Of a stretch of 64,000 nucleotides of DNA, positions 55,477 to 64,000 are shown piece after piece. Made by a program: the position numbers and the translations under genes. The notes beneath the pieces were generated by a model, which worked only from the letters and a program-made list of their open reading frames with translations, had not been told where the DNA came from and did not search any database. Location of the stretch: contig NC_058341.1 of assembly GCF_905475395.1 (NCBI RefSeq), forward strand, positions 65,479,501-65,543,500, in the 5' to 3' direction. This DNA is from Chrysoperla carnea. Lineage: Eukaryota; Arthropoda; Insecta; Neuroptera; Chrysopidae. Position 1 is the first letter of the stretch; each line of letters opens with the position of its first letter.

Positions 55477-58400
55477 GAATTACATTTTGGAATATAGAAG
55501 GCCTTAAGAAGAAATTTTCAAATGGAAAAGTTATGGAATATCTTAATAAATTTGATATTGTAGGGTTAATGGAAACATGGACTGCTTCAGATGAAATACC
55601 TTGTTTACTAGGCTATGAATGTATTAGTAAGGGTGGCGTGAGGGATACAAACAGAGGTAGATACCCTGGTGGTTTGGCTGTCTTCTATCGAAGTAGCATG
55701 AAAGGTTTGGTAAGTGAGGTTAAAAGTGGAATGAAAGAGATCGTGTGGCTATTAGTTGAGAATGAGGGGAATCAAATGTTAGTGGGTGTAGTTTACTTGC
55801 AGCCTATATACTCAAAATACTCTAACGACATGTTTTTCACAATTTTAAGAACGGAAATATGCGATCTGATACAGAGATATCCAAATGCTTCTATAATTTT
55901 GGGTGGGGATTTTAATGCTAGAATTGGGGTGGAGTTGGATCATATGGATTTTGAATGTGACTTACTAGTACCAAGGCATAGTATGGATGAATGTGTAAAT
56001 GCGTACGGGAAAAAATTTTTAAGTATGATTAAGGAGTGTGATTTTGTGGTTTTGAACGGAAGGGCATCGAGTGACAAATGTGGCGAATGGACGTATGTTT
56101 CGAATTTGGGTAAGAGTGTAATTGATTACGTATGCGTAACGAAGGACTTGTGGTATAATCATATTGACTTGAAAGTTGGCGAGATAGTTGAGTCTTCTCA
56201 TTTTCCTCTTGAAGTGACAACAAACTTTTTTAACACAATAGAAAAAGAAAATTTAAATGATGGTATCGTACTGACGAGATACAAGTGGGATTTAACAAAG
56301 GAATCGGATATTATAAATAGGATTAACAGTAAAGAATCTCACTTGTTTCTAATCGGTTTGAAACATCTGATTGCAAGTGATAAAATCAACGAAGCGACGG
56401 TGGTACTACAAGAATGGGTTGCATTTATTAGCAAAGACTTGGAAGTATGTAGGTATCGTAACAGTGCAGTTTCTTATGTCGACTGATACGATATCGAATG
56501 TAAAAATAAAAGGAAAGAGTTGAAAAATAAATTGAGGAAAATGAGGAGAAATAAAACTGACTTGACACTGAAGCAATATTTAGATTGCAAGTCTTCGTTT
56601 ACAGATCTGTGTGTGCGTAAAAAGGAAATGTATGAATCGGACTATGTGCAGAGAGTGAACGAGGCTGCGAATGAAAACAATTCTAAGCTATTATGGAAGA
56701 TACTTAGTTTTAAGAATAAATATGTTATGAGTGATGGAATAAGTTTGGATGAATGGCAGAATTATTATAAGCAATTGTATAGCCAAGACGATAAAAATGA
56801 GAATACAGTGGAAGAAGGAGTGAGGACAGATGCCCAGAATGATGACTTTGATCTGGCTTTTGATGATATGGATATACCTTCGGTTATAGTTACGGCAAGG
56901 GATAATAAAGCACCGGGGCGGGATGGAATTTTGAACCAAATTATAAAATTTTTATATAATAAATGTCCAGAATTCGGCCCGATATTAAATATATTATTCA
57001 ATGCTATGACTGTAAATCATGTATATCCAAGAATATGGTCCACGGGAGTCATCAGCAACCTATACAAAGGGAAGGGTGAGGTTAATGATCCCACTAACTA
57101 CAGGGGTTTAACGCTAATGCCAAATTTGAGCAAGCCATATACAAAGCTCTTATCTGATCGACTATGGAGGTGGTTTGATGAAAGCAATATCATTAACCAC
57201 ACACAGGCTGGATTCCGTAGGGGCTATGAAGTCATGGATAATGTCTTGGCCTTGAAAGCAATCATTGACAAATCACTAAGTATTAAGAGATCCAAGACAT
57301 ATCTATGCTTCATAGACTTCGAAAAAGCCTTTGATAAAGTAGACAGGCATTTATTGTGGCAAAAACTTTCATCCATCGGCTTACCATCAAACTTCATAAA
57401 TGTTTTTAAATCTATATACAAGTTTACATCTTGTTGCATTCGATCAGGTAATGGTGGTGTAAGCTCAAATTTTGGTACGCACAAAGGCTTAAGACAGGGT
57501 TGCCATTTGTCATCACTCCTTTTCCTACTGTACATTAATGATTTGTATGTGTGGATGGATAACGTAAGTACAACGTCTCCATGCATCAGCGGTGCAGAAA
57601 TAAAGGTATTATTTTATGCAGACGACGTTGTACTTACATCAAAAACAGTTGGTGGGATGCGCAGAAGCCTGGAAGCGCTAGAGAAATATTGTGAGTTGTG
57701 GAAGCTAAGTGTAAATGTGAAAAAAACGAAAATGATGATTGTAAGTAATGGGCGAAAGAGCAGTGCAAATGAGGTATGGAAATTTAAAGAACATGTGATA
57801 GAGAATGTGGGAAACTTCGAGTATCTGGGTGTGATATTATCACGGAATGGGAGTTGGAATGAGCATGTGGAACGAATGTGTGATAAAGCGCAAAGAGTAT
57901 TAATGAGTGTTAGGCGGTATGTGTATAGGTATGAGAATTTTCCCGTAAACGTGATTGTAAAAATGTGTAATGCCTTGGTACTACCAATCCTTACTTATGG
58001 CTGCGAAATTTGGGTGAATAATAGCGCCAAATATAAGGATCACTTTAAAAAGGTTAATGTTGTTATGCATAACTTTTTTAAAGAAATCTTATGTGTACCT
58101 AAATCCATACCTAATTCGGCAATTAATTTAGAGTTGGGAACGAAAAGTGTGGAATATCTTTGTATACAGAAAGCTATAAATTATGGTTACAGAGTACAAA
58201 CCAGCGACAAAAATCTGCAAATAAACTGTATGAATGAAGAATCAATGGGTAAGCTGGATGAATTATTGGATGAACGAGGGCTGAATGAGTTGCACGAATG
58301 TAATAAATTATTAACAAAAAAAATAATTAAACAACTTGCTCTTAGTGAGTACCTGAGTGATATCAGCGTAAAGGAATCCTTGCAAATATTCACTATGTTA

Positions 58401-58760
58401 CACCACTACGAGCAAGGAGCAAGGTATCTGAGTATAAGTGAGAGGAGTGAAAGGTATGTGATTGCAAGTTTTCGTATGTATGGGTTTAAATGGAACAGCA
58501 AGAAAGAAGAGGGTGTTAGAGTGTGTGCCATGTGTGACGCGGTTGAAAGTATAAAACACTTGATAGAAGATTGTCCTGGAACTGCAGGTGTAGAAAGAGA
58601 TGAGCTTATTCGCCTAAACATATACTCTGCCACAGATATTTTGAATGTGTCCGAACAGGCTAAAATAAAACCCGTGGTAGCCTACCTTAAACACATCTTA
58701 AAAAAAAGAGGAATCGTACATCAAATGAAGCCGTCTATGTTTCCATTTTTATTAGAATGA
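55473..58760 (+). pseudogene. LINE ORF2: AP-endonuclease plus reverse transcriptase (one nonsense codon)
   Basis: About 1,095 codons in one frame, interrupted only by TGA at 56484-56486. The endonuclease half begins LRITFWNIEGL and carries GGDFNARIG, SVIDYVCV and SSHFPLEV (the GDFN, S-IDY and S-H-P boxes). The reverse transcriptase half carries TNYRGLTL, QAGFRRGYEVMDNV, FIDFEKAFDKVDR, GLRQGC and FYADDVVLTS (catalytic YADD), then NFEYLGVIL and PILTYGCEIW. A C-terminal CAMCDAVESIKHLIEDC knuckle follows. The first ATG (55533) lies after the FWN box, so translation is expected to enter from ORF1 by -1 frameshifting or reinitiation. Clade not certain. Confidence 0.88.
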
Positions 58761-58972
58761 TTATTTTCATTAATTTTTTTTTTTTTATTTTTTTCTGTCC
58801 GTCTTTGTATAATTTCTATTGCAATTAATGTTTTATTTCTATTATTAATATTATTTTTGTTATTTATTTTATTTTTAAGTTTTCATTTTGATTGATACAA
58901 GTTTATTTTCTTTTATTTATTGTATAAATTGATTTTTTACGTCAAATAAAGTTAAATATATAAATATATATA

Positions 58973-60475
58973 GGAGTGTGCATCTCCTAGTGAGAGTGTA
59001 CACTCCCATCTACTATGGATGCCGTCACGAATAACAGCACCAACTGTGGGGTCAGGACGACTTCTTAGTCTCTTGACCTCACTTTCGTAGTTAAAAAAAA
59101 AAACATCTATTTTATCACGAGACCAGGACTTCTCACATCTAATGTCCTCGGCAGAAGACGTGGCAGTTGTACCTGCAGGGACGGTTAACACGACCATCAT
59201 GTTTCCGTTCCCTGCAGAGTTTGGCTGCGAGATGTGCTGGGCTGTCCCGGATACGCATCCGGCAGGTCGGGGTGGTGCTCTTCGTTCCATCTTTAAATAT
59301 AAGAGCCACTCCGACCTTAAAAAACATATAAAGTCTCACCACGGCACACCGATCTTCACTTTTGAATGCGCGGAATGTGGATTCCAGCCCGAGTCTCTTA
59401 AGATTTAAAAAAAAAACCACCTGACTCATCAACCGGGTGCGGCCCCTGCACCACATAAGACAGCCGCACCCCGGAAACAACCAGCAAGGGCTTCCCGTGC
59501 ACAACCGCCACCAACTAGGTTGGCTTCCACACAAGCTGCCCAGAGCTCACCGGAATCCCAAACTACGATATCCCGCCAAGGCGAATTACGCGCGCAAGAT
59601 CGGTGTCCCAGTCAGGAGCTTCAACTAGCACCACCATCATCGCTCCACCATCTGGGCCCCAACCCAGCACATCCACCGGATTTGACATAACTACGAGGAT
59701 ACTACATCAACTATTAGAAGACAGCAGTGACGACCAACCACCTATTACAACCGTCAACCCAACAAGTGCCACTCAACAGCCCCCGCCCCTTAAAACCGAT
59801 AATGGCACAGGGGCTGCTCTTGATTCTGTAACTGAAAGGTTGTGTCACGGTGTATCGATGGATCGTCACACTGATTTTGACCCACCGCATTCAGATTGCT
59901 TGGTTGGCATAAACTCTTATCCACTAGGATCACCACCCCAACCACTCAGCCGAACTAGATCACCCGCTGAGCTGAAGGTGCCACCAACATTATGCGAGAA
60001 ATGGGGATCGAACTTCCACCGGTTGCTACAGTCAACCCAAAACCAACCAGACCTTGTTACCATTGATCCCGGCGCTACCCCGGTAGTTGCCGGAAACAAT
60101 GTTGACGAGTTGCCAACACCAATTCCACCCGCCGACTTGGCCGATAGTCAACTGACTAAAAACCAAGTTCGGTGGCTCGCACTATTGAATAACGCTGCCA
60201 GCTGGGAGGAATTTGAGGCGGCAGTAGCAACCGTCACAGCAGACCTTGCGAGAGGCTCTCCAGGCCATGTGGCCGAAAGACCACCCCCAAATGTGCAGCG
60301 TTTTCAAAATAGGCCTCGGCCTATGAGGAACCTCCCCCGCCGTGCACAATATAACCCTGCGGACGAAAAAAAAAGGCCCGTCCAACAGGCCGAGAAGAAA
60401 CAAATAAAACGTAAGTGTCAATTACTTAAAATTCGATCCAACACAACCTCTGGGCCAGTCACACGGACCACTGAC
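58973..60475 (+). mobile_element. R2-type LINE, copy C (5' half)
   Basis: Starts with a 5' UTR (GGAGTGTGCATCTCC...ACACTCCC) directly after the APE LINE tail. Coding text: CEMCWAVPD...KSHSDLKKHIKSHH and FECAECGF (two C2H2 fingers, 59225-59400). A proline-rich linker (59603 on) follows, then NQVRWLALLNNAASWEEFEAAVAT and a basic NPADEKKRP segment. This is the N-terminal DNA-binding half of an R2-clade protein. It is broken by frameshifts and stops near 59405 and ends before any reverse transcriptase. Copy D begins at once after it. Confidence 0.7.
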
Positions 60476-61805
60476 GGAGTGTACACTCTCTCCTTGTGTG
60501 CACTCCCATCGTCCATATGGCGCTGACAGCTCAATCAGTGAGGTCAGGTCACGCTCAGTCAGGTTAAGTTTCCTGACCTCACTTAATTAATAAAAAAAAA
60601 AAATCATCAAACCAAAGGCAAGGACTTTCATCGAAATATATCCTCGGCAGAAGACGAAGCGGTGGAAGCTGCAGGGACGGTTAACACTACCATCATGTTT
60701 CCGTTCCCTGCAGAGTTCCGTTGCGAGATGTACTGGGCAGATGTCCCGGATACACTTCCGGCAGGTCGGGGTGGTGCTCTTCGTTCCATCTTCAAGTATA
60801 AGAGCCACTCCGACCTTAAATAACACATCAAACATCACCACGGGACACCGATCTTCACTTTCGAATGCGCAGAATGTGGTTTCCGGTCTGGGTCTCTCAA
60901 AATTCTCAAAAAACACTTCTCGACTCAATAACCGGGTGCGGCCACTGCTCCAACAAAAAAAGCCGCACCCTGGAAAAGGCTTCCACCAGCCAGCAGCCAG
61001 CCAACAACAACCAGGTCGGCTACTACTACCAATATTGAGAGCTCACCGGAACCCCAACCTACTTCACCGCCTAGACGCGTTACACGCTCAAGATAGCGTC
61101 CCAGTCAGGAGCCATTACGCCAAGGACAACAGCTCAAAAAAATTTATCATTTGGGCCTCAACCTAGCACATCCACCGGATTCAAACATAATATTAGAGGG
61201 ATCCTACATCGAATAGTAGACAGCAGCGACGACAACGAAACAACTGCAACCGTCCCGACAAAAGCTCAACAACTCCCCCTCCCCCAAAACCGATAATGGC
61301 ACAGGGACTGCTCTTGGTACTGTCACTGAAAGGTTGTGTCGCGATGTACCGATGGATCCTCACACTGATATAGACCCACCGCGTTATGATCACTTGGTTG
61401 GCATGGACTCTCGTCCACTAGGATCACCACTCCAACCACTTAGCCGAACTAGATCGCCCGCTGAGCTGAACGATGTCACTAACATCACGCGAAATGAGAA
61501 TGAAACTCCACCGATTGCTGCAGTCGCACAAATCAAACCGGACCTTGTCATCATTGATCCTAGCACTACCCCGGTAGTTGTTGGAAACAATGTTGACGAG
61601 TTACCTACACCTACTCCACCCACCGACTTGGCCGAAAGTCAACTGACCGAAAACCAGGTTCGGTGGCTTGCGCTTTTAGATAACACCGCCAGCTGGGAGG
61701 AATTTGAGGTGGCAGTAGCAACAATTACTTCAGACTTTGCGAGAGGCACTCCAAGCCATGTGGCCTAAAGACCACCCCCAAATGTGCAGCGTTTTCAAAA
61801 TAGGC
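60476..61805 (+). mobile_element. R2-type LINE, copy D (5' half)
   Basis: Same order as copy C: 5' UTR (GGAGTGTACACTC...GCACTCCC), YKSHSDLK, FECAECGF-like finger text, then TENQVRWLALLDNTASWEEFEVAVATIT. It stops at 'gcagcgttttcaaaatagg', where C continues for 150 bp more. More frameshifted than C. C and D form a head-to-tail pair of 5' halves. Confidence 0.65.
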
Positions 61806-62074
61806 GTTTTTATTTAAATAAACTTATTTAAATAAAACTATTTTTTGATTTATAAGAGCATTATTACAACAAACATTAATGAAGTATATGATCATATCTA
61901 CAGTCTACACTAGTATGAATTTTTTGATTTTATGACAGTGGGTGGTAACCTTACTCGCAGCAGAGAGCGTATCGTTTTAATTTTAATTTTTAAATTAAGC
62001 TTCTTCTTTCTCTAAACATGTTTTATATGTTATGTTTAGGTGTTTTTTTTACATGTGCTACACTTGTATACGTA

Positions 62075-62080
<6 letters not shown>
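61806..62080. other. spacer before the LTR element
   Basis: AT-rich, no gene; 'atttaaataaac' duplications at its start resemble the R2-type 3' UTR. Confidence 0.3.

Positions 62081-62153
<73 letters not shown>
62081..62153. repeat. (TA)n microsatellite, insertion site of the LTR element
   Basis: About 73 bp of TA. The LTR-like sequence starts exactly at its right edge. Confidence 0.9.
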
Positions 62154-62156
<3 letters not shown>

Positions 62157-62626
62157 AAGCGACGCCGCCATTGACCAACATTAACTTACACTATTCAAAT
62201 AATAAGTACGCCTATGGATAGTTCACTATTTCGCCATAGTGAATTCATACTTTATAACCGAACTATGTTCGTGTCAACATACGAACATACACGAACATTA
62301 ATAATTATTAGTCGATAATCAATAAGAGTAATAGAAGGAAGCCATGTTGAATAAAAATAATTAATTTATTTAATTTATGTATAATCATTTTTATAATATA
62401 ATTGTTTTCTATGATTAAGTGTTATTAAAGTGTAATACCCCTATCCTGACACCTCAACTCCCTTACAACCTCAGAAGTGGGATAAAAAGTCCATTTTCAC
62501 TCCAAAAGGTAAAAAAAATTTTCCCTCCATTTTTAACATCTCCGTCATCATACATTTCCTCCTATTTTATTCGTGTTTTGAATCCGGGATTCAATCGCTG
62601 GTGTATTTATCTAGGATAAATCAACA

Positions 62627-63664
62627 ATGCCGCCGAAAAAAGACAATAAAATAGACGAAGATGTCGCAAATGTTATCAGTGAGCTACAAAACCAATTGGT
62701 CAAAATGCGAGCCGAATTGAATCTATTACAATCAAGTCAATCAACACCAAGAATTCAAACCGAGTCTCAATAAGGTGAGTTAATCGACATTCTACACTCA
62801 ATTATTCAACATTCACCGGAATCCTCAAAAACTATTCCCAATTTCGATCCACAAAGTACAACTGGACTTACACCAAAACAATGGATAGATGTTGTAGAAA
62901 ATGTTTCAAAAATGTTCAAATGGAATGACACATTTACAATTCTACAAGCAAGTTCTAAACTTAAAGAAGCAGTGAAATACTGGTTCGACACCGTCAGATC
63001 TACTATAAATTCTTGGAAAGATTTTAAAAAGGAGTTCATTGCAAGTTTTCCAACCGTAATCGATGAAGCTGACATTCACGAACAACTTTCAAAACGCCGC
63101 AGACGCTTTAACGAATCAATAGAATCGTATGTTTACGAAACTGTTGCCCTAGCAAAACGTATCGAATTAAATGAACAAACAATTATAAAATACATAATTC
63201 GTGGCCTAAACGACAACGAATTAATAAAAATTATTTCTCTTAACAACTATAAATCTCACCGCGAAATACTCGCACACATAAAAAAATATGAATCGCTAAC
63301 TAAATACAATAAAAGTGATCATAATTACTCCAGTAACTCAAAACAAAATTATAAATTAACAGAAAATCTAAATCAAAACAAACCTCAAGCTATTACCAAA
63401 AATATTACTAATAATAAAAGTGAAAAATGTCCTAATTGTCTAGAACCTGGACACACAGTGGGACGTTGCCCTCAAATAAAATGTTTTAAGTGTCTCAAAA
63501 ACGGACATTTAGCCAGAAATTGTTTAATAACAAACAACAATAATAAAAACAAAAATTCAATCGATCAAACTAAAAATAATAGTGTTGACTCAACAACAAC
63601 CGTAAATATGGTTCAAACAAAAAAACGTTCAATCAAAAAACTTTATCAAAAACATTTGTGTTAA
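62627..63664 (+). pseudogene. retrotransposon gag (one nonsense codon)
   Basis: Frame from the ATG at 62627 (MPPKKDN) with one in-frame TAA at 62771-62773, otherwise open to 63664. The core has the retrotransposon-gag pattern (LKEAVKYWFDTVRS, W-KDFKKEF, RRFNESIESYVYE). Two zinc knuckles follow: C-x2-C-x4-H-x4-C at PNCLEPGHTVGRC and CFKCLKNGHLARNC. It packages element RNA into particles. The remainder of the element lies beyond 64000. Confidence 0.8.
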
Positions 63665-63937
63665 CAACGAAACTATCGAAGCACTCATAGACAGTGGTAG
63701 TGATATAATATAAGTTTAATGACAATAGAATGTGCTAATCAACTTAAAATATATTTTTCAAAAGATACAGTAAATCAACGAAACATAAAAAAAACTCATC
63801 TTATCTCTATAAACTCATCAATCACGCGAACACTAGGTGTAACGTACTTACCTATAAACATCGACAATAATGAATTTGAAGTTGTAACAAAAAGGAATTT
63901 TAGACCGAAATCGGGTTATCTGATTGATATTTATTGA
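63665..63937 (+). pseudogene. retrotransposon protease start, frameshifted
   Basis: In a frame overlapping the end of gag, EALIDSGSDII gives the aspartic protease active site (D-S-G). A two-base slip at about 63711 then breaks the frame, and the rest continues at 63719-63937 (LMTIECANQL..., TLGVTYLPI). Non-functional in this copy as read. Confidence 0.65.
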
Positions 63938-64000
63938 TTCGAAATTACGAAGAGCGTTTGAACTCTAAGACCGGGTATTACCATGTTAAACGGTTCGCAG

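Larger units (their letters stand above)
54441..58972 (+). mobile_element. APE-type LINE, nearly full length
   Basis: Two-ORF non-LTR retrotransposon: 5' region with a tRNA-like segment, ORF1 (54871-55476), ORF2 (about 55473-58760, broken by one in-frame TGA), and an AT-rich 3' UTR ending 'gtcaaataaagttaaatata'. It abuts R2-type copies at both ends, with copy B's 3' end on the left and copy C's 5' end on the right. The 5' boundary is approximate. Confidence 0.8.
62154..64000 (+). mobile_element. Ty3/gypsy-like LTR retrotransposon, 5' part
   Basis: A candidate 5' LTR starts TGTAAGCGACGCC at 62154 and probably ends at about 62440; its exact end and primer site are not resolved. Gag and the start of protease follow. 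The element runs off the window, so the 3' LTR cannot be checked. Confidence 0.65.

Overview
This window is AT-rich nuclear DNA from an arthropod, almost certainly an insect. It has spliced genes with long introns, animal-type BTB and adenosine kinase genes, and a dense, nested load of DNA transposons, Helitrons, Penelope-like, LINE and LTR elements. The species cannot be fixed from the sequence alone.

Host genes. A BTB/POZ first exon (455-700, minus) leaves the window to the left. A complete five-exon adenosine kinase gene lies on the minus strand from 23534 to 3692; its splice phases join into a 353-residue reading frame. Its 14.7-kb third-exon-proximal intron (7557-22277) holds a LINE remnant, a mariner remnant, a Penelope-like element with two hammerhead-ribozyme-like motifs, a hAT MITE with an 8-bp target duplication, and several foldback elements.

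From 31648 to about 40400 lies a P-element-type (THAP) transposase gene. Four 5' exons are open and in phase (327 codons, including a 63-bp triplicated segment). The downstream transposase exon is decayed, and the intron between is filled with foldback elements.

The most notable gene is at 44733-45548: an intact, intronless bacterial dapD (tetrahydrodipicolinate N-succinyltransferase, 271 aa), gammaproteobacterial in appearance. It is followed by a Shine-Dalgarno-like site and a 19-codon ORF that looks like the scar of a bacterial operon. Insect-type repeats lie on both sides, so this is a strong candidate for horizontal transfer from a bacterial symbiont, unless it is an assembly artefact.

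The right third (48.5-64 kb) contains a degenerate palindromic minisatellite, at least five partial copies of an R2-type (restriction-like endonuclease) LINE, a nearly full-length two-ORF APE-type LINE with a possible -1 frameshift heptamer at the ORF1/ORF2 junction, and the 5' part of a Ty3/gypsy-like LTR element that runs off the right edge.
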